A DNA stretch of 64,000 bases from Galeruca laticollis (Eukaryota > Arthropoda > Insecta > Coleoptera > Chrysomelidae). The notes under the pieces are model-generated. The model did not search any database. It was not told the origin of the DNA and was given only the letters and a program-made list of their open reading frames with translations. Shown here in pieces: positions 1 through 11,699 of the stretch. The translations under genes were made by a program, and so were the position numbers. The DNA is taken from assembly GCA_963921935.1 (NCBI GenBank), contig OY998178.1, positions 48,414,951 to 48,478,950 of the forward strand, in the 5' to 3' direction. The number at the start of each line of letters is the position of its first letter. Positions within the stretch are counted from its first letter, which is position 1.

Positions 1-2497
1 TTGTATAGTTATAATTTTTATTAAATTCTCAACAAAATTTGAGACAACTCTTATCTCGATGTTGTCTCTTGGGGGGTTTAAAATTCAACTAACTAAACTT
101 TTTTCAAATAAATAAATCTCTTCTCCTGTGGTTACGAAAAATTCCTTTTTTTTAAAAAAATACTAATTTATGTTTCCCTATAACAAAGAGAGATTTGAAT
201 TCTTTTATTACCATTGTAATTCTGATAGCAAAGACATATGTATTTTAAAATTTCAAATACATTCTTCAAATTGTAATATAATCTGACTATCATTAAATAT
301 ATTCTACATAAACGTCATCCGAAAATTGGAATGTCAAATTTGATTTGTATACCGAATCTTTCAAAATTATTGATTATACATATAATACAGTGTGTATCGA
401 AAGTATTGCATACAAATATGAATAGTTTTCCTTATTTTAATGCTTCTTTTACATTTTGAATAGAGGAACTGTATGGCAAAGAGGACATAGCATCGAAAAT
501 AAGGAAAATATGTAAATATAATAAATATTAGGATTGTTAGGTAAGTCTTAACGTCTTATAGTTTTTTTTAGTTAAATAATAATTCGATCAAACCAAAAAA
601 AATTGATGATAATGCCAAGACCTAACTACTATAGATTTAGTTCTACAATTTGGGCTTATCAATCATCCTATTTGATCGAATTAATAAATCGTCAGAATCG
701 AATTCATCACTTTTTTTGTTGCAGACTTCTTTATATACCTAAAATACTTTCACAACATCCGCGTACACAAGACAAATGTGTCAATTGTTAACAGTCTAAA
801 ATCGTTACGTGTTTAAGGATGATAGATAGAGTGTGAAAATCTTATACAATCTCGTTTATTGAAGGGGAGGTGTTATAATGCGCGTACGTGCTATTTTTGA
901 TCGATTAAATAATTTGAATAAATAAAATGCGATATTATCGAGGATACGATATTTCCCTAGTGAACAGTTGTAGGTATATTTAGTTACTTTTGTTTTTAAT
1001 GCGTTGAATGTATCTATTATATATGAAACAAGTCGAATAAGTTAAAATTCCACAATATTCATACAGTATATTTATAGAACGATTATACTTCTGAAACTAT
1101 GGCAAAAAGTGATATTTCTCCTCGACCATTAGTGAATGTAATAATCCGATATCAATTGCAACAAGAAAATGTGAACATTCTTGCTTTATAGTTAGAATAT
1201 ATGTTCTAACACACTTGTTTCTTATGTGTTGTGCATGTATTTTCGTTCTAACAAGTGATAGAATGAATATTCCGTAATCGAACTAAACAGCATTGATGTC
1301 AAAACTGTCTTTGTCGTATATAAATTATATGGTCAATTATTAAAACAAGTTTAAATTGAAACATAATTATTAAGGAATCGAGTGAATACTATATAGAAAT
1401 GGAAATTATTCCACCCGATATTACTAATTATGGGAATACCATAAAAGAAAACCTGCTGCTACAAAAATCGCAGCAGGGATTGGTAACTATAAAACGTACT
1501 CCTTGTCTGAAAATGTTTTAATTGCATTTTTCTGTAATTTTATAAAAAAATGGAAATCCGTAACTGTATAATATTGAGTTTCACACTTAGAAGCAAAAGA
1601 AAAACGATATCGATATTTCACGATAGACAAAATTGGAAATTTTGATAAGCGATGAAGGAAAATATTAAACGTTTATAAAATGTTCCGAATGATCCACAAT
1701 TTCAATAAAAGGTAATTTTCAATTTTTTTTTGGCTGCCCTTGTTATTGGTGTTTTGGGGCTTGTCGTAAGAATGTGCTTTACAGCATTAAAGATTTGACA
1801 TCCGTAATATTAATTACAATTCTTAATACAAAAATTATTACCCAAAAGAGTTTATTATAATAATGGGAGATTATTATAATATTGAGAAGAAATAGTGGGC
1901 TCTGCGACCTCGAAATATTCCTTTTTATAATTTTCAAAAATATAGATAGAGACAACCAATTGGAACAAATAAACTGGGCTTCATGTCTAAATAAACTGCC
2001 ACATCACAATCTGAAGAGTATACTGGCTATTGTTTCCGCCATATCTCAGCGACTACATTGGTTGTCTCAAGTAGTAGGATATATAGAAAACACTACAGAA
2101 CCAAATTAATATATCGAATCAACTACTTTTTACAATTACTGAATCTAATTCGTCTGTAACCGAACCCTCAACCTCCAATTCTTCCTGTTAAACGACTACA
2201 AATCTATCTGTTTTCAAAAATAGTAAAAATATTCCCAATATAACAATTTCCAACTTATGTAAATGCATCAACACAATAAATATTCATTAATGCAAAATAA
2301 CACAAATATTTCAATAAATAACTTGTTTTGTTCCCATCCAATTGAATTTTGATCGGTCATCACTCCGCAACGATAAATACTAATGGCTTGTTATGCATAC
2401 TGACGGATATGTAATTTATTTCTTTCCAAAGGTGTCCATTGTAATTTATTCCTACAAGATCGCATTCAGAAGCTACATTCGTTCAAATGAAGAACGT
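1..2497. other. AT-rich DNA without recognisable gene
   Basis: I see no coding region with family features here. The short open frames are isolated and of biased composition. The only clear local structure is the hairpin at 1452-1477, listed separately. Confidence 0.6.
1452..1477. repeat. Short perfect hairpin
   Basis: CCTGCTGC (1452-1459) and GCAGCAGG (1470-1477) are perfect 8-base inverted copies around a 10-base A-rich loop. No gene is adjacent. It stands out only because the surrounding sequence is very AT-rich. Confidence 0.6.
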
Positions 2498-2563
2498 TAG
2501 AGATGCTCAATATACCCCATAGGTGAGGTAAGTTGAGCAAGGGTATGGGGTAAACTAAGCAGT
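2498..2563. repeat. Cluster of three GGGGTAWRYTRAGCA-like words
   Basis: One reverse copy (about 2501-2518, TGCTCAATATACCCC) faces two forward copies (GAGGTAAGTTGAGCA near 2528 and GGGGTAAACTAAGCA near 2549). The 9-base arms TACCCCATA and TATGGGGTA are exact inverted partners. Words of this type are common as ends of Tigger/pogo-like insect elements, so this may be a scrap of a MITE. No partner end was found nearby. Confidence 0.4.
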
Positions 2564-2754
2564 TATCCAAACCGTAGGTTCAATATTTACTAGACATGAA
2601 ATGAAATTCTAATTAACAATCACATTTTTATCTATTGCCTTTTAGTCATAATGTTATTTTAGATATAAAAGTAATTTTCTTTCAGTACTAAGCATAAAAA
2701 ATACAATCAACAAAAACTCTATCTTAGGCTTAATCATCGTTGAACTTACTGTTT

Positions 2755-2975
2755 GAACCCTTAACTCGTGGAATCTACGCATTTTACTGTCCTAAATGAA
2801 ACTAACTGTTCCTAAATAATTTCATTACATAAGGAGAAAATCTTTAGAATTTTAAAAAAATTGACAATTATTTCGAAACAAAAATATCATAGTCAAAATT
2901 TTGAAGATTTTCTTATTACATAGTGGAATTGTTTAGAAACAGTTACTTTCATTTATAATAGTAACATTAATGACC
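2755..2975. mobile_element. Foldback MITE, copy 1
   Basis: A long imperfect inverted repeat. The left arm runs from about 2780 through AAATGAAACTAACTG to AGAAAATCTTTAGAATTTT (about 2855). The right arm has TTTGAAGATTTTCTTATTACA (from about 2900) through CAGTTACTTTCATTT. The left part, CCCTTAACTCGTGGAATCT, closely matches the copy at 17293-17460 and more loosely the reverse of the copy at 63141-63245. No open frame is present, so this is a non-autonomous foldback element. The CCCTTAA start hints at piggyBac ancestry, but no clear TTAA duplication is visible. Confidence 0.65.
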
Positions 2976-2997
2976 GTTGTTGCTTTTGTCACTAATA

Positions 2998-5921
2998 GGG
3001 GAAGTCCGTATAATTTGGACCATTGTGTAAAACGGACCAATTCAATAATTCTAAAAACGGAGTATGTAGCGACATGTCACTAATTCGTTACAAACCTTCC
3101 CCAACCGAGGTGCACTCAGGAACCTATGTCGATCGAATCAGTTAGTTACTCATAGATTGCCAGTAAGTTCATTTGTAGCATGTGTTGTGTTGTAAGGTTA
3201 GGTTATTTGAGTGTCTGAATTTCTACGAAGTGAGTATATAATTTAAAATGTCAATGACATTAGGTTGATTCGTACATATTTACGAAAGCCATACTATGAT
3301 CAAAAAGTGGATAGGTTCATTAGCTTACTTAGAAAAACCAATATGACGAAAATATTACTATCGTGTAAATTGGTCCAATCTCTGTTGTGTAATTTGGTCC
3401 TGGTTCGAATAACACGTATTCAATTACAAAATTTTATTTTTTATTTTTTAAGAGTCAACGAGATCTGAGAGAAAGAGTAAAGGAGTTTATGGTAAATGAA
3501 AACCAGAAAATATGGATGCTGCAATGAAGGCTGTTAATTTAAAACAACTGGGTATAAATGAAGCTGCAAAAGCATTTTCAATTCCAAAAACAACGTTAAA
3601 AATAAGATTGGGGAACAGAAATAAATATTCCACTGCAAGCAGTTATATCATCGGAAGACAAACAGGTTTACCTCCGGCAGTGGAAAAAGATCTTGTTAAT
3701 CACATTCTTCAGTTGGAGCGGATGTTTTATGGACTAACACGTGAAAGGCTGATGAAACTAACGTACGAAATAGACGAGAAGAATAATATTAAGACGAGAT
3801 TTGATGACGAAAAAAAATCAGTTGGTAAAGAATGGTACGCAGGCTTCATGAAACGACATCCAAACATAAGTCTGCGTCTCCCCGAAGCAACGTCATTAGC
3901 ACGAGCTGCAGGATTTAACAAAACTGTTGTTTATAAATTTTTTGACGTTTACGAAAAAATAATAAACGAAAACGCTATTTCCGCAGATCGTATTTTCAAT
4001 GCTGATGAGACATCCCACACTGTTGTCCAGAAACCACAGAAAATAATGGCTCAAAAAGGGAAACATCAGATAGGCGCCATAACGTCATCCGAAAGAGGCC
4101 AAAATGTTACTGGCATGTATGCAATGAGTGCGACTGGAAGCTTTATTCCTCCAATGCTTATTTTTGCCAGGAAGCGTATGAAGGATAGTTTAACGTATGG
4201 AGCACCTCCAGGAACTTTATTTAAGTGCCAAGACAAAGGGTGGATGGATACTGATGGATTTTATCACTGGTTGGATCATTTTATAAAGTATGCCAAACCA
4301 TCTAAAGAGAACAAGGTGTTAATCGTATTAGATGGACACAAGTCATACTCAGAGTATGAGAGCTTTATATTAAGCTCGTAATCATGGTGTTATCATGCTT
4401 TCATTTCCTGCACATTGCACACATAAGATGCAACCCCTTGATGTTGGGTTCTTTAAACCATTAAATACTTTCTTCGCTTCCGCAATAACTTCAAAATTAT
4501 ACGATACACCAGGTAAATGTTTGAGTGTTGATAGTATTAGCGGTCTAGTAGGCAAATCGTTTTCCAGAGCAGCTACTATGGAGACAGCTATGAACAGTTT
4601 TCGGAAAACAGGATTATGGCCTCCTGACCGTTCTGTCTACAGCGATATAGATTTTGCAGCTGCGACAGTATCCGAATGACCAATTGATTCAGATGAAAAT
4701 AACATAAACATTTCTGTAACTGATTCTGCTACTTCCCCTTCATCAGAAAACATAAATTTACTTACAAATAAAACACAGCCATCCACATCACGATCAGTTC
4801 TGATGGAAAATACTTCCTTAAATATTTCTACAGGTATCTCATTCAAATCACAACATATCCAGCAAGAAAATTCTTCAATAACAACATCTGTACCATTCAC
4901 ATCAGATCCTGTACATCAAGCAAACACCTCTGCATGTGCTCCAACTACATCACAACCTGTCGTGAAAGCTACTCCCATCAAAAGTTTTGAATCTTCTCCT
5001 TCCACATCTCATCCCCTGCATCAAGAAGATACTTTCTCAAATATTTCTGTATTGGCCCCATCCACATCACAATCTATTCTGGAGACTACTCCTTTAAAAA
5101 TGTCTGAATCTTCCTCATCAACAACGAATTTAGGCGACCTCGAAACCGAACAGTCTACACAGAACCAGTATTATATCCCAGTGGAAATAATTCATCCTCT
5201 ACCGTCATCAAGTGGGATATCAATGGGACCACGAAAGAAAACACGGATCAACGTCTCAGGAGTGGTTCTAACTGCAACACCTTATAAAGAATAGTTGAAA
5301 ATCCAACAAACGCCCAAAACAAACACACATAAACGTAAATTAGTAGCGACAAAGGAGAAAAGCAACAAGGAAAAAAAGAAGAAAGAGAACGAGGGCAAAA
5401 AGACGAAAATCAACGAGGAAAAATGTCATCCAAAGACAAATGAGAAATGCCGCACTGGTCATCAAATTTGTTGCCTTGTTTGCGATGAAAACTATGATGC
5501 AGATTGGATTCAGTGCAAAACATGTGAGGGTTGGGCACATGAAGATTGTGCTACCATAACTGATGTCAATTATTATTACTGCAATAACTGTCTATGTTAA
5601 TGGCAGAATAATAAAAATATCTGTCTTTATTTGTTTAATTTTTTTTTATTGTGTTGACATACTTTGAGACTAAAATATATTAAAACCAAATTACACGGCA
5701 AATAAAACCGAATTACAAGCCAACAGTCCAAATTACACGAACGGTTCAACTTGCAATAATTTTTTTTTTCATTCAAATTGTTCCTAGTTCCGTCATTATG
5801 AAATGGAATGTCAATTGTAATTAATGGGTGAAAACAAGAATTTTTTTTTAAATTCTGTTATCACAAATATCAAACTTATCTTAATTTCTGCTTAGGTGGT
5901 CCAAATTACACGGATTTCCCC
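2998..5921 (+). mobile_element. Tigger/pogo-like DNA transposon (Tigger-A)
   Basis: Inverted termini lie at 2998-3022 (GGGGAAGTCCGTATAATTTG...) and 5897-5921. They agree at 23 of 25 positions and are flanked by TA on both sides (2996-2997 and 5922-5923), as expected for the Tc1/mariner/pogo superfamily. The interior holds a broken DDE transposase in the same orientation. Further copies of the GTGTAATTTGGNCC word occur inside both ends (near 3023, 3361 and 3386 on the left; near 5687 and 5728 on the right) and are candidate transposase-binding sites. Confidence 0.93.
3512..5600 (+). pseudogene. Tigger-like DDE transposase, broken
   Basis: This is the remnant of the transposase that would cut and paste Tigger-A. 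The N-terminus from 3512 has a CENP-B/pipsqueak-type helix-turn-helix (AKAFSIPKTTLKIRL). The DDE_1 domain follows, with first Asp in NADETS (codon 4004-4006), second in LDGHKSY (4331-4333) and third in MQPLDVGFF (4440-4442). A Ser/Thr-rich linker and a Lys-rich stretch come next, then a cysteine-rich finger near 5467-5600 (CLVCDENY, WIQCKTC, WAHEDC, YYCNNC) that resembles a PHD/RING-like finger. All three catalytic Asp codons survive. The frame is broken by a frameshift between about 4345 and 4395 and by in-frame stops at 4677 and 5292. Family assignment is firm; activity is excluded as it stands. Confidence 0.9.
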
Positions 5922-5923
5922 TA

Positions 5924-6360
5924 CAGACAGAAGTAAGACCAGCACCAGATGCACATTTTGTATGTAAACTTTCAGAATATGCTTCGCAATAAACCAGGCA
6001 GTGGTTTTATTTTGTTCCCCTTCCAATGCGTTATTTTCTTTTATTCACAATCAATTAGAAATTTAGACATTTCTTACCTTTAAAACGGTGGAGAAATAAC
6101 TTACTTACCTTCACTTCCACGCTAGCCGGATCAGTACTTTTCCGGCTAGTAGCATGTTGTGTAAACTTTCCGAAGTAACGCAATATCATGTTAAGCTGGA
6201 TAAAAAAAATAAGTTAATTAAAACAACTGGTATTTATTTTAATAAATCATAACTCTAAGAGAAATATTGAGAAGCAAATCTAAATTGAATTATTGTAAAC
6301 ATCAATTGTAACATTTTAACTCTTATTACTGTGAACCGTTACTTGCCTAATTTCGTCCCT
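5924..6360. other. Intergenic, no feature recognised
   Basis: AT-rich spacer between Tigger-A and the mariner-like remnant. A short inverted word, GCTAGCCGGA with TCCGGCTAG (6121-6150), is present. I could not tie it to an element end. Confidence 0.5.
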
Positions 6361-6363
6361 GAT

Positions 6364-7296
6364 TCATTGTTGAAGCTCGGCGATGTCGTTAGGTTTAGTA
6401 GCATGAACATTTCTCTTTAAATATTCCCATGAAAAATCTAATGGAGTAAGATCCGGTGATATTGCTGGCCACTCAATTAGGGCCCTTCTTCCAATCCACC
6501 TATTTGGTAACACTTCGTTAAGATAGGTCCGTACATTTTTAACAAAATGTGGTGGTGCCCCATCTTGCTCAAACCACATCCGTTGGTCAAATAAGTTGGA
6601 ATCCAAATTATTGGGGAATAAATTCACTAAAGTAGCAATCAGTTATTCTTGGAGCATAATAAGGTATGTTTCTTCGGCTACGTTTCCATTGAAAAAATGG
6701 ACCTACTATGCGATCCCCAATAATTCCAGCTAACATATTTCTATTTTGAGGCATTTGGGAAAGGCATCAGTGCATCCAACTGGGATTTTCGGCAGCCTAA
6801 TAACGTCAGTTCTATCGATTTACGTTCCCATGTAATGTGAACGTAACCTCATCAGAAAACAACACCCATTCCAAATCAATTGTCTACCATGAATAGAATA
6901 GAAGCCATAACTTCTAAAACGCTTGTGTGACTGACACCATGAACGCGAGCTATTTGCCTAGCTGGAGTAACAGGATGTTCTTCAACTTCCAACAATATGT
7001 TCAACTGGGCTTCTTCGTCGACTTTTAAAAACTTTTGTCGAGGAGCATCTCTTACGTCGCCCAACTCCCTATATCGAGTTTCAATTTTGTTAATTGTACT
7101 TCCATTAATTGAAGGTAATTCTGGATGAACCTCGGTAAACAAACGAGCGACAGCGACAGCAAACAGCCTGTGTTCGACTTCTGTCGCCGTATCCGATCAT
7201 CCTTAAAATTTCGATACGATGCGTCTCGGTTAAATAGGGAATTTTCTTATTTTTCCTTTCTATTTTACACGTTGGAATGCAAACAAGTACTAACAA
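6364..7296 (-). pseudogene. Mariner/Tc1-like transposase remnant
   Basis: Reading right to left, the N-terminus (LTETHRIEILRMIGYGDR) and the paired helix-turn-helix region (INGSTINKIETRYRELGDV, then ARQIARVHGVSHTSVLEV) occupy about 7220-6880. The catalytic domain follows: DEVTF near 6860, EQDGAPPHF near 6570, and EWPAISPDLTPLDF near 6460. Between the second and third Asp there are 36 residues. The protein is a typical IS630/Tc1/mariner transposase of insects. It is broken into at least three frames, with shifts near 7130, 6880 and 6640. I did not find convincing terminal inverted repeats, so element limits are not drawn. Confidence 0.85.
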
Positions 7297-7695
7297 ATCA
7301 ATAACATTCAGTTCAAATCGACCAAAAAACTATAGATCAGGTTTTTTATTAGGCTTATCAATTAAGAAACAATGTACCTATACATTAAAGTTATTCCAGT
7401 AAATATTTCCTTATTTCACTTTTTTCTGACACATTGCTTATGAAAAGTAACAAAAGAATGGAATTGTATTTGTATTTGAAAAAGCTTTCGAATAAAAAAT
7501 AATTCAACCTACCCTTCCATTTAGAAAATAGTTGGGGTTTCTGCAAGCCCCCATATAATTAAAAAGATATGCAAATCTCTTTGTAATATGCCCTATTGAA
7601 AATAAAAATTGACGTGTTTCAGGAATTTTGCAATAAATCTTCATTTATCAAGTTACAGAATTTGTTCCAGTTAGACTTTCCACTCTGTATATTAT
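7297..7695. other. Intergenic, no feature recognised
   Basis: No coding similarity is visible. This interval probably contains the upstream flank of the mariner-like element and the 3' flank of the reverse LINE fragment next to it. Confidence 0.45.
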
Positions 7696-7699
7696 AAGG

Positions 7700-7909
7700 A
7701 GTTATTGGGAGGTGGGACAATACCCAACAAGATGTTACAATAGTAAGAGAACAATTAAATTTCATAGTACAGATTTGCTCGCAACATAGTTCCTGTCATT
7801 TAACTGGTTTGTTCTTCCTTGGTGGCCATACAGTGGGCATTAGATCGATCATAAGATTACTGACCGTTATTTGAACAGCGCAGTTGGACATTCTGGAGCT
7901 AGTTCTTTT
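7700..7909 (-). pseudogene. LINE ORF2 C-terminal tail (3' part of a split element)
   Basis: Read in reverse just outside the left end of PB-A, the sequence gives a Cys/His-type tail (MSNCAVQITVSNLMIDLMPT, then a stop) like the end of ORF2 in Jockey/I/R1-type LINEs, where a C..C...LTV.H...C motif follows RNase H. It continues the RNase H fragment at 10413-10975 once PB-A is set aside. It is short and decayed, so the assignment rests partly on that continuity. Confidence 0.6.
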
Positions 7910-7913
7910 TTAA

Positions 7914-10408
7914 CCCTTAACCACGAACATAAACTTTCCAGCAACTATCACGGACGTTGAGTCACCCAGACTCCGTTTCAAAAAAATTATATTTTCATAT
8001 TATATGGAAATATTTGAATGTCAATAAATGTGTTAAAATAACTAACAACATGTTTTTAAGTATATTTTATTTTCAAAAATGAAACATTCTGATTAAAAAA
8101 AAGTCTACACTGAAGCAAGTGAAACCAAATATATTTAATACATGCAGAAATGTTCTTAGTACTTATGAAAAATTAGAAAAAAATTAAAAACAGTATTTTT
8201 GAACAAAAATGGTAATAAGTGAGTGTTAATTGTATTTTAGAAAGCATTAATGCAATACTAATTTTTTACAAATAAAATCGTGCAAATGATATGTTTTCTC
8301 ATCTTAGTCGACATCTAGTCTTCTTCTGTACAAGAATTGAAACAACATTTTCTTGAACATTGAAGGCAAATCGGTTTTTTACATTTTAGACATAAAAAAG
8401 CTGTTTTCCTTCTTATTCTCGAGGGGCAAATATAACAATATATTCGAGTTTCTAATATTTCTTCTGGAGAAGGTGTATCTGGCGGAAGGTTCATTTTTGC
8501 TCTTTTGGAATACGCTTTGACAATAATCTTTCTCGTACATGATCATCAATTAGTTCCTTTGCTAATTCTTCAACAAAACATAAACGTGTTTTGTCATTTC
8601 CTGCATATGAAGCATAAATAACAAATGAATTTGCGCTACAAATATCAACAATTTTCTAAAAAATCGTCATTGGCCATCGACGAGTGCGCCTACGGCAAGT
8701 ATATTTGGCACATTTCTCATCCATAGAATCCACCCTAGCTTTGGTGCGGTTATAAAAAGCTATTTTTTCAGGCTTTACTATTTAGGGATCAGTTTCTATG
8801 GAATGATGCATTGTTGATAACATAATGACTGCCTTATTTTTCTTAGGAGCGAAAGAAAGCAAAGTCATGTCTTTGGTGAATCCATATATTGTGTCACCTA
8901 TTTTGCGTTTATTTGCAGGTTTGAATTCGAGGGGAATTTCCGGATTATTTTTTTTCAGGGTGCCTACATAAGTTAATTTTTCTTTAACAAATACTGGGCA
9001 AGTTCAACAGATGAAAACCAGTTGTCTGCTGTTATGTTTCTATTGGAATCGTATAAAGGTTGTACCAGTCTGATGACCGACTGTGTTGGTATTTTCATCT
9101 GTTTTTCATTAGCGGTTAAACCAACTCCATAAGTGTTTCTTCCGGTATAAATATATCCATTAGACAAATAGCTGGTTTTAGAATCTGTCAATGCCATAAT
9201 TTTGATTCCATACTTTTCCGGTTTAGATGGGATATACATTTTGAAACTACATCTCCCACGAAATCCTACTAACATTTCGTCTACACATGCTGAACCTCCG
9301 ACTGTGTAACATGCTTTCGCGTTTTTTATAAATAAAGAAAAGAATTCGGTAATTGGTGCAGCAGGATCGTTTCTTTTTCGTTCTAGCCGAGTTTCGGGAT
9401 TATCAAACCGTAGGGCTGATGTAATACAGAAAAACGCTCCGCCGACATCACCGCTCTAAATATTTCCCTGCCCGTACCATCGGTGGCAAAAATACTTCTG
9501 ATATCTTTGTCATTGGATTTGAAAATCGCAGTAAATAAAAGTAACCCTATGAAAGCTCGTAGCTCTGTTAGGGAAAGTTCAGCAAATTCTGGTTTATTTT
9601 GTCGTTTGTAGCGATTTCCCATAGTGATAAGTTTTTCATTAGTCCATTAAAGAATACAGTCATACATTTCATTAGAAAACAATTTATCGAAAAAGTCTAA
9701 AGGATCTGTTAGATTATTATTCAAAAGTGTTCATGGGAGACGAATGATATTACGAGCTGCAGTACGAACGTTCCGGGTAGGTTCCTTTTTACTCCATTTA
9801 TATCTGTTTTTTCCGAACCAATAGTTCTGCTTCTTAGCTCTTTGGCTCCCGCCTATTTCAATGTGCTCGACCTCTTCAAAGTCTTCTTCCTCTTCTAGGT
9901 TGTTCTCTGTGTCACCTTCCTCCGTATTCTCTTCTTCTTTGTTTTTTTTTCTCTTCATTTTCTTCTTCTGATGTATCTTCTACAGGATTATAATTAGGAT
10001 CATTATCGTCGTCACTAACTTCTTGCTCACTTTCGCTATCATGATTACTTTGTAAACAGACAGTCTCATCTGGTTCAGAATCACTGTTATCAACATCTGC
10101 TTTAAAATATCACTGTAAGAGAGTTTCTTGGAAATTTGGATCACCTAATTTTATACGTTTCGACGAACTAGCCATATTCACAGTTCTGAATTTTTGGTAC
10201 ACTAACACGGACAAGGAGTCTACGATACTCCTTCCTATGTATAAATTACGATAACCACAGGTCACAGATAAACTACGCTTACAGTCGATCAGACACAACT
10301 AACTAGGAAGGTACCCAAACGCATAGACGAAATAAGTAAAAAGGGTGGGAGTAGCATCGAGAGAAATGTTCCGCGGAGTCTGTCAGACTCCTAGTCCGTG
10401 GTTAAGGG
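7914..10408 (-). mobile_element. piggyBac-like DNA transposon (PB-A)
   Basis: The ends are CCCTTAACCACGAAC at 7914-7928 and the inverse of CCCTTAACCACGGAC at 10394-10408. The left flank is TTAA (7910-7913), the piggyBac target site. The right flank reads TTTA (10409-10412), one substitution away. Just inside, both ends carry a GAGTC...AGACTCCG subterminal inverted motif. The transposase lies inside in reverse. The element sits within a LINE ORF2. Confidence 0.9.
8315..10175 (-). pseudogene. piggyBac-like transposase, broken
   Basis: The start (MASSSKRIKL) is at 10175 and the stop at 8315. After an acidic N-terminal region (about 10100-9900) comes the DDE-like DDD domain: first Asp in CVDEMLVGFRGRC (near 9285), second in NITADNWFSS (near 9020), third in RVDSMDEKC (near 8735). 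The C-terminus has the cysteine-rich domain with YICPSRIRRKTAF, CLKCKKPICLQC and CFNSC (about 8430-8330). Domain order and roughly 600-codon span match full-length piggyBac transposases. Several stops and frameshifts (for example near 9960, 9370, 8950 and 8655) disable it, although all three catalytic Asp codons remain. Confidence 0.9.
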
Positions 10409-10412
10409 TTTA

Positions 10413-10975
10413 GCAGGTGTTCATGTGTAAGACATGAGAATTCGATCAAAATCACCTGAACTTTTTTAGTAGCAGCTATCGAAAGTTATGTAGTGATTTG
10501 CGGTTTAATTTCACTAAGTTTAGATTCTTGTTGATCCAAGCTGGAGTGCCACTTATCGGTAATGTATTTTTTTATGACTGGTTCTGATCCGTGTGAGGGT
10601 ACTTATTTAGTACCGGTATGTCCTCATTTTCAGTTGCTCCAAGAATCAATGCATCTATATCTTCGTTTTTCCTTATTCCCACATGTGAAGGAATCCAAAG
10701 AAATCTGACATTTTTATGCTGACCTTGCAGTAAGTTTGTAAAGTTCTGCTATTTTCATCTAGAACTATCAAGAAATTGTTTCCTGTTATTTCATTACACT
10801 TTTCGAAGACTTCCAAAATAGCAGTAATTTCTGCTCTGTATATGCTGGAGTGCTGCGGTATAAGAATAGGTGATTTAGTGGTCGAGCTCATATATGCAGC
10901 TGAGTGTCAGTTGTTGTTTTTGGAGGCGTTATTTTGAAATTGTTAATGCTCCGCCGTTGGTATATTCTTACGCAA
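10413..10975 (-). pseudogene. LINE RNase H domain (5' part of a split element)
   Basis: Read in reverse, 10891 to about 10413 encodes RNase H features: SSIYRAEITAILEVFEKC, then NFLIVLD, then FLHMW/HVGIRKNEDIDALI (the W.PSHVGI.GNE.AD motif), and finally a RILMSYTHEHLL-like stretch close to the RLRIGHT.LTH motif that follows RNase H in Jockey/I/R1 LINEs. The frame shifts several times and has stops. The fragment stops exactly at the piggyBac boundary (10408-10412) and resumes at 7909. Confidence 0.75.
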
Positions 10976-11400
10976 TCGTTTTGCTCGAGCGTCAATTTGT
11001 AATTTCCGTGAGTAATTACGAGGTAGAACATAAAAAAGGGCTAGATGGTTAGATGTGTTTATTTGATAGTAATACGTGTGTTACCTGTTAAACTAAAAAT
11101 TCAATAAAATCTTCACATCTTAAAACTAATTCTATATACAGTTATTATATGTACAATTGTTGGTCCTTGATTCTGTGGGGCTTCCCTGGGGATGATCGCC
11201 TGGTAGGGTTGTCTACAGATCTTCTCTTGTTATACGGCTTTTCGTAGTAAATGGTCTGGATCGGTCGTATCTCGTCCCTTGGATGTTACGTCAAATATTT
11301 ATTGATGAATCAGTACTATTATACCATTGGTCGACCTGGGATACTCGTTTTACCCCCTCGTTCAGGTTGCCTAAAATTAAACGGGGTGTATTTGGTACCA
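10976..11400. other. Intergenic, no feature recognised
   Basis: No coding or structural signal that I can support. Confidence 0.4.
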
Positions 11401-11404
11401 GATT

Positions 11405-11690
11405 CCGCGTTCAACACACAACGTGATCTCGGTGAGGTAGAATTTGCTTCCGTCTCGGACTCAATATGCTCCGGGATTTCAGCTACACTTCTGTCCTGCG
11501 CTCAACACGCTCCAGGACTTTGCTATGGCGGATGGCTTCCTTTCTAGGCTCACCACGCTCTAGAGTATCGGCCGAAAGACGGGGTTTGCTTTTGTGTAAC
11601 CTTCGACTCGACACACTCCAAGGGGTCGACGACAAGCCGGGTGTTAACTACGATCCCAGACTCAACACTCTCCGGGATATAGTACATTAA
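11405..11690. repeat. Degenerate tandem repeat of a CTCAACACGCTCCRGGA-like word
   Basis: Six related words (near 11408, 11459, 11499, 11549, 11607 and 11660) recur every 40-58 bases. Examples are CTCAATATGCTCCGGGAT, CTCAACACGCTCCAGGAC and CTCAACACTCTCCGGGAT. The stretch is richer in G and C than its surroundings. The open frames here have no protein-family features and follow from the composition. Confidence 0.5.
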
Positions 11691-11699
11691 CTCGGCTAT

